A DNA stretch of 64,000 nucleotides from contig NZ_VZPJ01000001.1 in NCBI RefSeq assembly GCF_008801605.1, forward strand, positions 372,001 to 436,000, written 5' to 3'. The stretch's first letter is position 1; each line of letters opens with the position of its first letter. The notes under the pieces were generated by a model. That model was not told the DNA's origin and did not search any database. It worked only from the letters and a program-made list of their open reading frames with translations. Below are positions 1-9,551 of this stretch, piece by piece. The position numbers were made by a program, and so were the translations under genes. This stretch comes from Pseudomonas brassicacearum subsp. brassicacearum (lineage in GTDB: Bacteria; Pseudomonadota; Gammaproteobacteria; Pseudomonadales; Pseudomonadaceae).

Positions 1-515
1 GGCCTCAAGGGGACCGCTATATCCGGTCGGGAATGGGACTGGGTTCGGACAAGAACAGCATCGGCCTTGAAGACCAGACTCGCCGTGCTGCCTCGGGATT
101 GATGGCCAAGATCCATGCGCAGGCCGGTGATTTCGATTATGTCGTCTTTCAACAGAACCTGGTGTCGACCCCCTACTCTCTCGGCAAGCACCTGGGATTC
201 ACGACGGCGCAAATAGAACCTGGCATCTATGCCCAGAGCGTCGGCGATGCTGGGGCAGCGAGCCCTTTGCTGGGCTTGGTCAACGTCCTCGATCAAGCGC
301 GTCCCGGCGAAAGAATCCTGGTGGTTTCCTATGGGTTTGGTGCAGGCAGCGATGCCATTGCCTTGACCGTCACCGATGCCATCGAAGCCTATCAAAAGAC
401 CAACGTTCCGCTGCGCACGCTGCTGGAGGATAAGTACTACGTGGATTACGGGACGTCGATCAAGTACGAGTTCAAATACTTGCGGCCCGACTATGCCCTG
501 ACGGCCTATCTCTGA
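1..515 (+). CDS. phlA: PhlA, KAS III-like subunit of the DAPG acetyltransferase complex (3' part)
   Basis: The reading frame is open from the left edge of the window (first full codon at base 3) to a stop at 513-515, so about the last 170 residues of a roughly 360-residue protein are present. PhlA is a ketoacyl synthase III-like protein that works with PhlC and PhlB; the complex converts monoacetylphloroglucinol to 2,4-diacetylphloroglucinol. The identification rests mainly on context: phlC follows after 31 bases, then phlB and phlD, the canonical phlACBD order. The methionine at base 33 is internal and is not the start. The 5' end and promoter lie outside the window. Confidence 0.9.
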   Translation, partial: PQGDRYIRSGMGLGSDKNSIGLEDQTRRAASGLMAKIHAQAGDFDYVVFQQNLVSTPYSLGKHLGFTTAQIEPGIYAQSVGDAGAASPLLGLVNVLDQARPGERILVVSYGFGAGSDAIALTVTDAIEAYQKTNVPLRTLLEDKYYVDYGTSIKYEFKYLRPDYALTAYL

Positions 516-546
516 TTCCAATCCATCCAGCAAGGAGCACTTTTTT

Positions 547-1743
547 ATGAGCGCACGACGCGTTGCTATCGTTTCGGCTGCCTATACCCCTAAGCCCGGC
601 AGTTCCAGAGTTCGTCAGACTTTCAAGGAGATGATCGTCGAGTCCGCCTACCAGGCGCTCAACGCCATCAAGATGCACCCCCGCGAACTCCAGGCAGTTG
701 CCTATGGCTACCACGGTGAAGGCATTTCTGAATACGGAGGCCTGGGCCCGACCATTTCCGATGCCCTGGGTATCAGCCCTGCCCCCACGTTCATGAGTAC
801 TGCCAACTGCACCAGCAGTTCGGTGTCGTTCCAGATGGCTCACCAAATGGTCGCCTCAGGTGAATACGACATTGTCCTGTGCGGCGGCTTTGAAAAAATG
901 ACCGATCACATCAACTACGCCGAGTACATTGGCTCCAGCACTGAATGTGAATACGATTATTTTCTCGGCATCTCACACACAGACGCCTTCGCCCTGGCGA
1001 CCGCCGAATATTTTGAAAAGTTCGGTTATGCAGGACGCGAGGCGGATGTATTGGCAACGTTTGGGCGGCAGATGCGTATCTATGCCCATAACACCCCCAC
1101 GGCTACCCGCTATGGCGTGCCGATTCCGTCCCTCGAAGCACTCAAGAGTAGCGAAGCATGTGGCTCGATGTTGGCCTGGGGTGAAGCCAGCGGTTGCGCC
1201 ATCCTGGTTGCCGAACACCTTGCGCACCGTTACACGACCCAGCCGGTATTTATCCGTGGCTGTGCCTACACCGGCGTATCGCACTATTTCGGCACGCGCT
1301 ATCACAACCCGACGTTGCAATTTCCAGGGCTGCCAAAAGATGTAGGCATGGCGGTTTCCGCCAACTCGATGGCCTGCGCCGAAATCGCCTACAAAAAAGC
1401 CGGCATCACTGCAAAGGATATCGATGTGGCGCAAGTCTACGACTTGCTGGGCGCCGGGTTGATTCAAATGGAATCCATGGGCGCATGTGGTCCAGGCCAG
1501 GCAGGCGACTTTGTATTGGAAGGCGGCATAGCCCTTGATGGGCAACTTCCCCTGAACACTGACGGCGGCAACATCGGACGCGGCCACGCCTCCGGTTGCG
1601 ATGGGATTTTGCACATTACTGAATTGTTCCGACAGCTTCGCGGCGAGTCCAACAACCAAGTCAAAGGCGCCCGTATTGGCGTCTCGCAAAACCTGGGCGG
1701 GTACGCCGCGCACAACAGCGTCATTGTGCTTTCCAACGATTAA
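547..1743 (+). CDS. phlC: PhlC, thiolase-like acetyltransferase subunit of the DAPG complex
   Basis: A 398-residue thiolase-fold protein. The nucleophile is in STANCTSSS (Cys88), and the late motif [13 protein letters not shown] supplies the conserved His of the thiolase active site. In the PhlACB complex PhlC carries out the C-C acetyl transfer that turns monoacetylphloroglucinol into DAPG. The second catalytic Cys of degradative thiolases is not evident, which fits the family. AAGGAGCA lies just upstream of the ATG. It is followed after 10 bases by phlB, as expected for an obligate complex. Confidence 0.95.
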   Translation: MSARRVAIVSAAYTPKPGSSRVRQTFKEMIVESAYQALNAIKMHPRELQAVAYGYHGEGISEYGGLGPTISDALGISPAPTFMSTANCTSSSVSFQMAHQMVASGEYDIVLCGGFEKMTDHINYAEYIGSSTECEYDYFLGISHTDAFALATAEYFEKFGYAGREADVLATFGRQMRIYAHNTPTATRYGVPIPSLEALKSSEACGSMLAWGEASGCAILVAEHLAHRYTTQPVFIRGCAYTGVSHYFGTRYHNPTLQFPGLPKDVGMAVSANSMACAEIAYKKAGITAKDIDVAQVYDLLGAGLIQMESMGACGPGQAGDFVLEGGIALDGQLPLNTDGGNIGRGHASGCDGILHITELFRQLRGESNNQVKGARIGVSQNLGGYAAHNSVIVLSND

Positions 1744-1753
1744 GGAGCCGACC

Positions 1754-2194
1754 ATGTCCCTTTACCCTGAACAGATTCACCGCATGACCACCGCCAGCAT
1801 GTTGCGCGAATGGCGCGAGCATGGCGGCAAATACCGTCTCGAAGGCAGCCGCTGCCAGGATTGCGAAGAAATTTTCTTCCCTCGGCGCACCGTCTGCGGC
1901 GCGTGCAATTCGTTGAATGTGGAACCGTATCGCTGCTCACGCACCGGCACGATCCAAGTCAGCGCCCATGCCGAGAATCCGATACTGGCGGCCATGGGCT
2001 ATGGCGAAACCGTGCCCCGCTTCATGGCGATGGTGCGCCTGGACGATGGCCTGGTGATTGCCTCGGAAATCGTTGATGTCACCGATCCCCGGCAAGTCGT
2101 CAGCGGTGCGCCTGTGCGCATGGTTATTCGCAAACATGTCCGGGAAAGCAACTTGGCCTGGCAATATGCCTATAAGTTTGTACTGGTGAAATAA
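1754..2194 (+). CDS. phlB: PhlB, zinc-ribbon/OB-fold scaffold subunit of the DAPG complex
   Basis: A 146-residue protein beginning [10 protein letters not shown]. The open frame runs further upstream, but the ATG at 1754 has a good AAGGAG ribosome site next to the phlC stop, so it is taken as the start. Cys34, Cys37, Cys48 and Cys51 form a CxxC...CxxC zinc ribbon ahead of a DUF35-type OB fold. The family is known to link thiolase and synthase subunits; PhlB bridges PhlA and PhlC in the acetyltransferase complex. It is the usual length and intact. Confidence 0.93.
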   Translation: MSLYPEQIHRMTTASMLREWREHGGKYRLEGSRCQDCEEIFFPRRTVCGACNSLNVEPYRCSRTGTIQVSAHAENPILAAMGYGETVPRFMAMVRLDDGLVIASEIVDVTDPRQVVSGAPVRMVIRKHVRESNLAWQYAYKFVLVK

Positions 2195-2352
2195 CAAACC
2201 AGGCGCCCGCTACACCCCGCTCTTTCGATAACAACAGTCAAGTTTTTTGGCTCTCCAGCCCGCTGCTTTGATTCTGTCTTTCAGAGTCCTGCTTTGCAGT
2301 CATTGCCTTAAATGTGCTTCTAACTTTATTGGCTTCTCGCCGAGGACTTGTC

Positions 2353-3402
2353 ATGTCTACTCTTTGTAAACCCAGTCTGTTGTTTCCGCAATACAAGATC
2401 ACCCAGCAACAAATGATCGAGCATCTAGAGCAGTTGCATGATGATCATCCACGAATGGCACTTGCCAAACGAATGATTCAAAACACGCAGGTGAACGAAC
2501 GGCACTTGGTCCTGCCTATCGATGAACTGGCGGTGCACACCGGCTTCACCCACCGCAGTATCGTTTATGAGCGCGAAGCCCGCCGCATGTCGTCCATCGC
2601 GGCGCGCCAAGCCATCGAGAATGCCGGGCTGACCATCGATGACATTCGCATGGTCGCGGTGACATCGTGCACCGGTTTCATGATGCCCTCGCTGACAGCC
2701 CACTTGATCAATGACCTGGGCCTGCGAACGTCGACCGTACAACTGCCCATCGCTCAACTGGGCTGCGTGGCAGGCGCCGCGGCGATCAATCGAGCCAATG
2801 ACTTCGCCAGCCGGGCGCCGGACAACCATGTCCTCATCGTCTCCCTGGAGTTCTCATCGCTCTGCTATCAACCCCAGGACACCAAGTTGCACGCGTTCAT
2901 ATCAGCCGCGTTATTCGGCGATGCCGTATCGGCCTGCGTTATGCGCGCCGATGACCAGGCGCCTGGTTTCAAGATCGCCAATACCGGGTCTTACTTCCTG
3001 CCTGATAGCGAGCACTACATTAAATACGACGTTAAAGACAGCGGCTTTCATTTCACCTTGGACAAGGCTGTCATGAACTCCATTAAAGATGTCGCACCGA
3101 TGATGGAGGAATTGAACTACGAGACCTTCAATCAACATTGCGCTCAAAATGACTTTTTCATCTTCCATACCGGCGGACGGAAAATTCTTGATGAACTGGT
3201 CCTGCAACTGGACTTGGAACCCGGTCGGGTCGCGCAGTCTCGCGACAGTTTGAGCGAAGCCGGGAACATCGCCAGCGTGGTGGTCTTCGATGTGCTCAAG
3301 CGCCAGTTCGACAGCGGGCTTGTCGATGGCGCGACGGGCATGCTGGCGGCCTTCGGCCCCGGCTTCACCGCTGAAATGGCCGTGGGCAAGTGGGTCGCCT
3401 GA
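2353..3402 (+). CDS. phlD: PhlD, type III polyketide synthase (phloroglucinol synthase)
   Basis: A 349-residue chalcone-synthase-like enzyme that condenses three malonyl-CoA into phloroglucinol, the DAPG precursor. The catalytic triad is visible: Cys138 in AQLGCVAG, His272 in FIFHTGGRK and Asn305 in SEAGNIAS. An upstream in-frame ATG at 2314 would add 13 residues, but the start at 2353 ([10 protein letters not shown]) matches the known protein. A 158-base gap separates it from phlB; no strong terminator is seen there, in keeping with cotranscription in phlACBD. Confidence 0.95.
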   Translation: MSTLCKPSLLFPQYKITQQQMIEHLEQLHDDHPRMALAKRMIQNTQVNERHLVLPIDELAVHTGFTHRSIVYEREARRMSSIAARQAIENAGLTIDDIRMVAVTSCTGFMMPSLTAHLINDLGLRTSTVQLPIAQLGCVAGAAAINRANDFASRAPDNHVLIVSLEFSSLCYQPQDTKLHAFISAALFGDAVSACVMRADDQAPGFKIANTGSYFLPDSEHYIKYDVKDSGFHFTLDKAVMNSIKDVAPMMEELNYETFNQHCAQNDFFIFHTGGRKILDELVLQLDLEPGRVAQSRDSLSEAGNIASVVVFDVLKRQFDSGLVDGATGMLAAFGPGFTAEMAVGKWVA

Positions 3403-3426
3403 CAGACCCGATAAAACACCGGCACC

Positions 3427-3454
3427 CAGCCAGGGGCACACCTGTCCCTGGCTG
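3427..3454 (+). terminator. phlD-phlE intergenic hairpin
   Basis: Perfect 9-bp arms CAGCCAGGG (3427-3435) and CCCTGGCTG (3446-3454) surround a 10-base loop, with flanking CCGG bases that could extend the stem. No U-tract follows. It could be a weak terminator, an attenuator or an mRNA-stabilising end between the biosynthetic genes and the exporter gene. Confidence 0.5.
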
Positions 3455-3528
3455 CCGGAGTATGGATCGCAGGCGTTCACCTCGTTCGAGAGGGCTTCGA
3501 AAGCACTAGGGAAAGAAGGGGAAGGAAC

Positions 3529-4800
3529 ATGGAGATGAAGTATCTGGTCGCTCGACCTTGGGGCGGCTATGAAAGACGCATGATCACGCTTCTGTCGCTG
3601 AGCTTCGGGCTGGTAGGACTGGACAGGTTCATTATCATGCCGCTGTTCCCGGTGATCATGCGTGACTTGGCCCTGGACTATCAGGACTTGAGCATGTTGT
3701 CGGCCATCCTGGCATTTGCATGGGGAGGCTCTGCCCTGTTTATGGGCGCCGCCATCAGGGTACTGGGCCCCAAGAAGTTGCTGGTGCTGTCGATCACCCT
3801 GCTATCGCTTCTGGCCGGCGCGTCTGCATTGATCACCAGCCTGGTGGGCCTGGTGCTCTTGCGCGCCTTGATGGGCGTCTGTGAAGGTGCCTTCACTCCA
3901 GTCAGTATCATCGTCACCGACGAAGTTTCGCAGCCTTGCCGGCGCGGACTCAATCTAGGCATTCAACAGGCCTTGTTCCCCATCATTGGCCTGTGCCTCG
4001 GACCGCTGCTGGCGGGTGTCTTGCTGGAAATGTTCGGATCCTGGCGCGCCGTATTCGCCATCATTTCGTTACCCGGCCTGTTAGTGGCCTGGTACCTCTA
4101 TAGAACCTACCAACCGACCCAGGCGCCCAGCGCGGTGTCGATTGCACACACCTCCAAAAGTCAGTGGAGGACGGCCCTGTCCAGCGGGAATGTACGGCTC
4201 AATATTGCCTTGATGCTTTGCATTCTGACGTGCCAGTTCGTTCTGTGCGCCCTGCTCCCCAGCTACCTGACAGACATCCTGCACCTGAGCAATTTCTCCA
4301 TGGCCATGATCATTTCTGCAATTGGCCTGGGTGGTTTTTTTGGCCAACTGGTCATTCCCGGCTTGTCCGACCAACTGGGTCGCAAGCCAGTGGTTTCCAT
4401 CTGCTTCATGATCAGCGCGCTGCTGGTGGGTTTATTGATCATCAGCCCACCGCTGCCCTGGCTACTGTTCCTTCAATTATTTTTCTTGTCCTTCATCAAC
4501 TTCAGCCTGATCTGCATGACGGTCGGTCCACTGACCAGCGAATCAGTGCCGCCCAGTCTATTGGCCACCGCGACGGGCCTGGTGGTGGGCTGCGGAGAGA
4601 TTCTTGGAGGCGGCGTCGCGCCTGTCGTCGCTGGCTACATCGCCATGACGTGGGGGCTTACCGCGATTCTGTTCCTGGCACTGGCCGGAAGTATCACGGG
4701 GGGCTTGCTGTCCTTACGGCTCAAAGAGACAAACCCGGCTTTCAACGGACTCAAGGACTACGTCCCTCTGTCCGCACGCTTGACCCTGGAGGATAAGTGA
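3529..4800 (+). CDS. phlE: PhlE, major facilitator efflux protein of the DAPG cluster
   Basis: A 423-residue MFS transporter with about 12 hydrophobic segments. It is placed directly after phlD, where PhlE is found in all phl clusters, and is thought to export DAPG or related phloroglucinols and give self-resistance. A conserved MFS loop is seen as DQLGRKPV between helices, about residue 282. The start at 3529 follows GGGGAAGGAAC; a second ATG two codons on is an alternative. The stop overlaps the next gene's start (TGATG), so translation is coupled to phlI. Confidence 0.93.
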   Translation: MEMKYLVARPWGGYERRMITLLSLSFGLVGLDRFIIMPLFPVIMRDLALDYQDLSMLSAILAFAWGGSALFMGAAIRVLGPKKLLVLSITLLSLLAGASALITSLVGLVLLRALMGVCEGAFTPVSIIVTDEVSQPCRRGLNLGIQQALFPIIGLCLGPLLAGVLLEMFGSWRAVFAIISLPGLLVAWYLYRTYQPTQAPSAVSIAHTSKSQWRTALSSGNVRLNIALMLCILTCQFVLCALLPSYLTDILHLSNFSMAMIISAIGLGGFFGQLVIPGLSDQLGRKPVVSICFMISALLVGLLIISPPLPWLLFLQLFFLSFINFSLICMTVGPLTSESVPPSLLATATGLVVGCGEILGGGVAPVVAGYIAMTWGLTAILFLALAGSITGGLLSLRLKETNPAFNGLKDYVPLSARLTLEDK

Positions 4801-5723
4801 TGACCCATTATGTAATGTTGCTGGACTCTCCAGTGCCGCGAGGAGGTCTTGGCGTATTTGACTTCAAGTCCGGGCAAAGCCGGGAGGTGCGCCCACCCCA
4901 GGGAAATCTTTATGAAGCCCTGGCCCATTGCGCGGATCGGAATATGGATTGGGAGTCCTATCTCAAGGACCTGCCGTCCACACCCTACCCGCTTACGCCT
5001 GCGGCGGTGAAATACCGACCGCCGCTCAAGCCCGATAACAACTTATTGGTCCAGATCAGCGAAATCACCCTCTGTACCGCCAAGACAGAACAAGCCTGGT
5101 ATTACAAAGGTAACGGCCGACTGCTCAAGACCGACGGCGACCCTTTGCAGGTGCCTTATCATTCACAAAGCATCAGTAGCGAGCCGTGCATTGTCTGCCT
5201 CTATTGGGTCGACCCGTTTGGCGCGCTGCGCTTCATTGGTTTTACCCTGGGCAACGATATTCACGATCATGTATTGCACAGTCGTGACGCCATTTCTTCA
5301 ACGCATGCGCACTTGCGTACCTGTGCGATTGCCCCGGCATTGATCGTGGGGGAATTGCAGGCTGATCTGGCCATCAATGTCCAGATAGAACGCGACGGCC
5401 AACCCTTGACGGCAAGTCACCACCGGATGAGTTTGCATCGCTGGCAGAGTTTGCGCCGATACTCGGAAGAGTTCCTGGAGAAACATGAGCAGTTTCTCGA
5501 GCCTGGGCTGGTTCATTACGTGTTTCACAGCTTGAGCCATCGCACCGCGAATGTGCCGCTCCAACACGGTGACTGGCTCAGCATTGACTGCCCCGAGCTG
5601 GAATTGGCCATGAGCAATCAAATCGTCGAAGAGGAATTGGTTTCGCTGGTGCCCTTGCCTGCGCGACGCGCACCTGACCATGGCTGTATTGACCGGCCCC
5701 TGCCCGTACCGAAAAAGTTCTGA
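4800..5723 (+). CDS. phlI: PhlI, conserved phl-cluster protein, probable FAH/AraD1-like fold
   Basis: A 307-residue protein coupled to phlE through a TGATG overlap, with GGAGG about 8 bases upstream. An in-frame GTG one codon earlier is also possible. It occupies the position of phlI, a gene of unclear role downstream of phlE. The segment GFTLGNDIHD followed by a long helical stretch and CAIAPALIVGE resembles the YALGNDV...CAIGPFI pattern of AraD1-type fumarylacetoacetate-hydrolase-fold proteins. That suggests a hydrolase, decarboxylase or isomerase acting on a phloroglucinol-derived compound. The fold assignment is by motif only. Confidence 0.75.
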   Translation: MTHYVMLLDSPVPRGGLGVFDFKSGQSREVRPPQGNLYEALAHCADRNMDWESYLKDLPSTPYPLTPAAVKYRPPLKPDNNLLVQISEITLCTAKTEQAWYYKGNGRLLKTDGDPLQVPYHSQSISSEPCIVCLYWVDPFGALRFIGFTLGNDIHDHVLHSRDAISSTHAHLRTCAIAPALIVGELQADLAINVQIERDGQPLTASHHRMSLHRWQSLRRYSEEFLEKHEQFLEPGLVHYVFHSLSHRTANVPLQHGDWLSIDCPELELAMSNQIVEEELVSLVPLPARRAPDHGCIDRPLPVPKKF

Positions 5724-5745
5724 TCCCGAAACGTACGGAACAAAT

Positions 5746-5770
5746 CCGGGCCTTTTCGTTAAAGGCCCGG
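5746..5770. terminator. Hairpin ending the phl operon
   Basis: Inverted repeat CCGGGCCTTT (5746-5755), loop TCGTT, AAAGGCCCGG (5761-5770), 22 bases after the phlI stop. The stem contains the A/T run, so it could work in both directions between the convergent phlI and chemoreceptor genes. Confidence 0.65.
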
Positions 5771-5837
5771 GCTACGTTGGCTGAAGCATCATCACGACGA
5801 CACTGTTCTACCACACCGTCACAAATACCGCGGCAAC

Positions 5838-7799
5838 CTAAGCCACCTTGAAACGACTGACCAACTGTTGCTGGTACTCGGCCAGGCGCGCGAGTTCCTG
5901 GCTGGTGATTGCCGTCTGCTCGGCACCGGCGCTCACCTGGATTACCAGATCATTGATCTCGTTCACATTGCGATTGATGTCCTCGGACACCGCGCTCTGC
6001 TCTTCAGCAGCGGAGGCGATCTGAATGTTGCGGTCGCTGATCGTCGCCACGCCTTCGGCGATCTCCACCAACAACTCGCCCGCTCGCTCGACTTTGCTCG
6101 CGCCATCCTGGGCCTTGCCCAAGGTCTGCTGCATGGACAGGGCCGCACGATCGGAGCCGGCCTGCAGGTTGCTGATCATCTGTTGAATGTTGCCCGTGGA
6201 CTCTTGGGTCTTTTGCGCCAGGGTGCGCACCTCGGACGCGACCACTGCAAACCCGCGACCATGGTCACCAGCTCGCGCCGCTTCGATGGCCGCATTGAGC
6301 GCAAGCAGATTGGTCTGTTCGGCAATGCCGCGAATCACGTCGAGCACCGAGGAAATGGCGTCGCTTTCCAGCTTGAGATCACCAATGATCCCCGCGGTCT
6401 CTTCGGCTTGCGCGGACAATTGGCGAATCAAGCCGATGGTACTTTCGATCTCCACCCGACCTTGAGCCGTACTGATATTGACCTGTTGCGACATGTGCGC
6501 AGCGTCGTTGGTACTTTGCGCCACCTCGCGCACCGTGGCGCTCATCTGATTGATCGCGGTGGCCACCAGCTCAGTGCCTTGGCGCTGCTGCTCGACACTC
6601 TCACTGGTCTGGACCGTCACCGTGGAAGACTCTTGCGCCGCGGTTGCCACTTGCGCCGTGGCATTGCCGATTTCCTGCACGACCCCGCTGATCTCTTGCG
6701 CCATGCGGTTGAGGTTTCGCGAGATCTGGCCGAACTCATCCCGGCCGTCATAGGTGGCCCTGGCAGTGAGATCACGCTGGGCCAAGTCATTCAGGACGCG
6801 GTTCACATCGCGCACCGCCGAATCGATCATGCGGATGATCACATACGACAGCACCGTCACCGCAAGCAATGCCACGACGACCGCGCCAATGGTCAGCCAC
6901 AATGCACGGTTTGCTTCATCGCGCTCATGTGTCGCCAGGCGACTGACGCTTTCACCCAGGGCTTGTTCCACCTGGCTCATCATGTCGATGCGTTGAGTGG
7001 AGAGTTCAAACCAGGCCTCGGGCTTGATGCCCAGCGGCTGCCCCAATGGCACCTCGAATGCCAGGCGTTGCAACTTGTCGACTGCAACCGCAGCGGGTTT
7101 CAGCATTTGATCAGTCAGTTGTTGAAGTAATCCTGGCTGGGCCTTGCGACGGAACCCGTCGGAATAAGCGGAGAACTCGCCGAGATTGCGGCTAAAGCGT
7201 GACAATAACGTCTCATCGAAATGGTCCTGGCTGAACACCAGACCGAGTACCACCCGTTCACGTCCGGCCCGCTCTTTCATCTCGATAAACTGATTAAGGG
7301 CACCGAGCGCATGGACAATGGTGGCGTTGTTGATCGTTGCTTCCAGAGAGTGGGTGTAACCCATGAGCGTTTGAATGATCTCGGTATAACGAACACCCGA
7401 CTCGGTGCTGCTAATACTCAACTTATCAACTTGCCCGCGAATGGTGGGCAACGCGTCCAATGCCCGCAGGACATTGTCCAATTGCGTGCTTCCCGACGCA
7501 GACAACCGGCGCACCACCTCGACCGAGGTATTGGCATCCTGGCGCGCCTGGGACATCCGTTCACCCATGGACTTGCCGCCACTGCCCAGGAAGACCCCAC
7601 TGGCTCCGCGCTCGCGCTGCAATACGGTAATCAGTTGACTCAACTTCTGCGCCGTGGCGCTGGCAGTCACCGTGGTGTTCATATCGCGTAGTGTCTTGTA
7701 GTTATCCACTACAAAGACCCCGGCCAAGGTGAGAAACCCCAATAAGGGAAGTAGCAGTATCAATAAAAGTTTCAGACGCAGCGGTGCATTCCTGAGCAT
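5838..7799 (-). CDS. Methyl-accepting chemotaxis protein with NIT-type sensor domain
   Basis: A 653-residue chemoreceptor. An N-terminal transmembrane helix (about residues 10-32) is followed by a periplasmic helical domain with the [15 protein letters not shown] signature of nitrate/nitrite-sensing (NIT) domains. A second transmembrane helix (about 300-325), a HAMP domain and the signalling hairpin tip [28 protein letters not shown] come next. It is an inner-membrane receptor feeding CheA/CheW. The ligand is not evident; NIT domains bind nitrate or nitrite in some proteins. It is monocistronic and convergent with phlI. Confidence 0.9.
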   Translation of the reverse strand: MLRNAPLRLKLLLILLLPLLGFLTLAGVFVVDNYKTLRDMNTTVTASATAQKLSQLITVLQRERGASGVFLGSGGKSMGERMSQARQDANTSVEVVRRLSASGSTQLDNVLRALDALPTIRGQVDKLSISSTESGVRYTEIIQTLMGYTHSLEATINNATIVHALGALNQFIEMKERAGRERVVLGLVFSQDHFDETLLSRFSRNLGEFSAYSDGFRRKAQPGLLQQLTDQMLKPAAVAVDKLQRLAFEVPLGQPLGIKPEAWFELSTQRIDMMSQVEQALGESVSRLATHERDEANRALWLTIGAVVVALLAVTVLSYVIIRMIDSAVRDVNRVLNDLAQRDLTARATYDGRDEFGQISRNLNRMAQEISGVVQEIGNATAQVATAAQESSTVTVQTSESVEQQRQGTELVATAINQMSATVREVAQSTNDAAHMSQQVNISTAQGRVEIESTIGLIRQLSAQAEETAGIIGDLKLESDAISSVLDVIRGIAEQTNLLALNAAIEAARAGDHGRGFAVVASEVRTLAQKTQESTGNIQQMISNLQAGSDRAALSMQQTLGKAQDGASKVERAGELLVEIAEGVATISDRNIQIASAAEEQSAVSEDINRNVNEINDLVIQVSAGAEQTAITSQELARLAEYQQQLVSRFKVA

Positions 7800-7971
7800 T
7801 TCCGTTCAAGCCTCATTTCATACTGAATTAGTGATGCGTGAACTTATTGTAAAACCGCTGTTATACACGCTGATCCTGAACGATCTTAACGCAATACCAA
7901 ATGGCCATCACGCCTGATATTGCACTGCTTGGCACTTATATCCACCCGGGGGGCTGGAATTTGTATTTGCC

Positions 7972-7985
7972 TTGATCAAGATCAA
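7972..7985 (+). promoter_or_regulatory. Anr/FNR-type box upstream of the mipA operon
   Basis: TTGAT-CAAG-ATCAA is an exact match to the FNR/Anr/Dnr consensus TTGAT-N4-ATCAA. It lies 86 bases upstream of the mipA ATG (8071) and 173 bases upstream of the divergent chemoreceptor start. If it acts as a class II activator site, the start of transcription would be near 8020. Confidence 0.7.
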
Positions 7986-8001
7986 GCATTCGACAAATAA
8001 C

Positions 8002-8018
8002 GGTAAGTATTCGGTAAG
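8002..8018 (+). promoter_or_regulatory. Tandem GGTAAG repeat, candidate response-regulator operator
   Basis: GGTAAG (8002-8007), a 5-base spacer TATTC, then GGTAAG (8013-8018). Two hexamers in direct repeat with an 11-base period are the classic layout of OmpR-family binding sites. The site is 53 bases ahead of mipA, whose operon encodes an OmpR-family regulator, so autoregulation is likely. Confidence 0.6.
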
Positions 8019-8070
8019 AGAAAGTTCTCGACGATGGGCGTGCATTCATCCTGTCCTGTTGGAGAACTCA

Positions 8071-8865
8071 ATGCCTTTGCGCTTAGCCGTTTCGACAATC
8101 CCGAGTGTGTTCCTGCTCGCCGTGGCCATTTCAGCAATGGCCGCACAGGCGGCCGAGTCTGATAACGCCGAACCGTCTTCGTCCTGGGGACTGGGGGTCG
8201 GCGCATTAAGCAGCCAGCAGCCCTATACCGGCATCGATCGTGACAACAAGGCGATACCGCTGATCTACTTCGAGAACGAATACCTACGGGTGTTCGGCCC
8301 AAACGCCGAGGTCAAGCTGTCACAACTCGAGATCGGCGACACCCAGCAAATCGATTTCAGCCTCATGGGCCAGTACGACTTCAGTGGCTACGACGCTGAC
8401 GACGCGCGGGTCTTCGATGGCATGAGCGACCGCAAAAGCAGCTTCTGGGCGGGGGCCAAAGTGGAGTGGCACACCGGTCTGGTGGACGTGCGCGCCGAGT
8501 GGCTGTCGGAGGTGTCGGGCAACAGCAAGGGGCAGCGCTTCAACGTGGGCCTGGAGCGGACCTGGCGGGTCGGCGAACACATCACGCTCACACCCCAAGT
8601 CACGGCGATGTGGCAGGACAAAAAATACGTCGATTATTATTTTGGCGTGCGCGACAGTGAGGCCCGCATCGATCGTGCGGCCTATGATGGCAAGTCTGCC
8701 CTCAATACCGAATTTGGCGTCCGGGGAAACTACATGTTCGATAAACACCACGCCCTGTTCCTCGATATCAAAGCGACGAGCCTCGCCAGTGAGATCAAGG
8801 ACAGCCCGCTGGTAGACAGCTCTACCGAAAACAGCGCGCTGTTCGGCTACCTGTACCGCTTCTGA
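8071..8865 (+). CDS. MipA/OmpV family outer-membrane protein
   Basis: A 264-residue protein. The start at 8071 follows GGAG and gives a clean signal peptide (MPLRLAVSTIPSVFLLAVAI...MAAQA, then AESDNAEP). The mature part begins with the WGLGVGALSSQQPYTGIDRD pattern of MipA/OmpV proteins and ends in an aromatic residue (YLYRF), typical of outer-membrane beta-barrels. MipA homologues act as a murein-synthesis scaffold in E. coli or as stress- and polymyxin-induced porin-like proteins next to two-component genes. The stop overlaps the regulator start (TGATG), so the three genes form one operon. Confidence 0.85.
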   Translation: MPLRLAVSTIPSVFLLAVAISAMAAQAAESDNAEPSSSWGLGVGALSSQQPYTGIDRDNKAIPLIYFENEYLRVFGPNAEVKLSQLEIGDTQQIDFSLMGQYDFSGYDADDARVFDGMSDRKSSFWAGAKVEWHTGLVDVRAEWLSEVSGNSKGQRFNVGLERTWRVGEHITLTPQVTAMWQDKKYVDYYFGVRDSEARIDRAAYDGKSALNTEFGVRGNYMFDKHHALFLDIKATSLASEIKDSPLVDSSTENSALFGYLYRF

Positions 8866-9551
8866 TGAGCCGCATTCTGCTGGTCGAGGACCACGAACGA
8901 TTGGCGCACCTGGTCTGCACGGGCCTGGCGAATGCGGGGATCGCCGTCGATGTGATCAACCGCATGGATGGCGCGTGGTCGGCCATCCAGCGTGTGCCCT
9001 ACCAGGCGCTGATCCTCGATCGCGGGTTGCCGGACGGCGACGGGCTCGTCCTGTTGAAGCGTCTGCGCAGCGCCGGGCTAGGCATCCCGTGCCTGGTGCT
9101 CACGGCGCGGGATGCCCTGCATGATCGGGTACAGGGGCTCGATGCCGGCGCGGATGACTATCTGCCCAAGCCCTTTGCCATGGATGAAATGGTCGCGCGC
9201 GTGCGAGCGTTGCTGCGACGCCCCGTGGACTGTCGCCCACTGGCGCCCAGCCATGGCGACCTGAGCCTGCAACCCGACACCGGCAGCATGTGGTGTGCCA
9301 ATGAAAGCATTGCTCTGGCGCCAGCGGAAATGCAGATCATGTTGCTGCTGTTGCGCAAACCTGGGGAGATCGTCCGCCGTCAGACGATAGAGGCAGCAGG
9401 CTGGGGCTTGAGCGAGGCGGTCACGCCGAACGCCCTGGACGTGGCCCTTCACCGTATCCGCCGCAAGCTGCTTGCCATCGGTTCCCGCCAACGCATTGTC
9501 AACTTGCGAGGTCTTGGTTATGCGCTGCGCCAGGTCGACGTGGCTGAGTAG
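8865..9551 (+). CDS. OmpR-family response regulator
   Basis: A 228-residue QseB/PmrA-like regulator. The receiver domain (residues 1-120) has the acidic VEDHE pocket, the phosphoacceptor Asp in LILDRGLPDGDG and the conserved LTARDA and K-P (LPKPF) motifs. A winged-helix DNA-binding domain follows (about 130-225). The start overlaps the mipA stop and the end overlaps the kinase start by 32 bases. It probably controls mipA and itself through the tandem GGTAAG site upstream. Confidence 0.92.
   Translation: MSRILLVEDHERLAHLVCTGLANAGIAVDVINRMDGAWSAIQRVPYQALILDRGLPDGDGLVLLKRLRSAGLGIPCLVLTARDALHDRVQGLDAGADDYLPKPFAMDEMVARVRALLRRPVDCRPLAPSHGDLSLQPDTGSMWCANESIALAPAEMQIMLLLLRKPGEIVRRQTIEAAGWGLSEAVTPNALDVALHRIRRKLLAIGSRQRIVNLRGLGYALRQVDVAE

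Noticed and set aside
1..5723. The phl genes as the undescribed system
   Set aside because: This is the known 2,4-diacetylphloroglucinol cluster; only PhlI's role is open.
5868..7130. 420-codon plus-strand frame opposite the chemoreceptor
   Set aside because: Antisense to a complete chemoreceptor signalling domain; no independent evidence.
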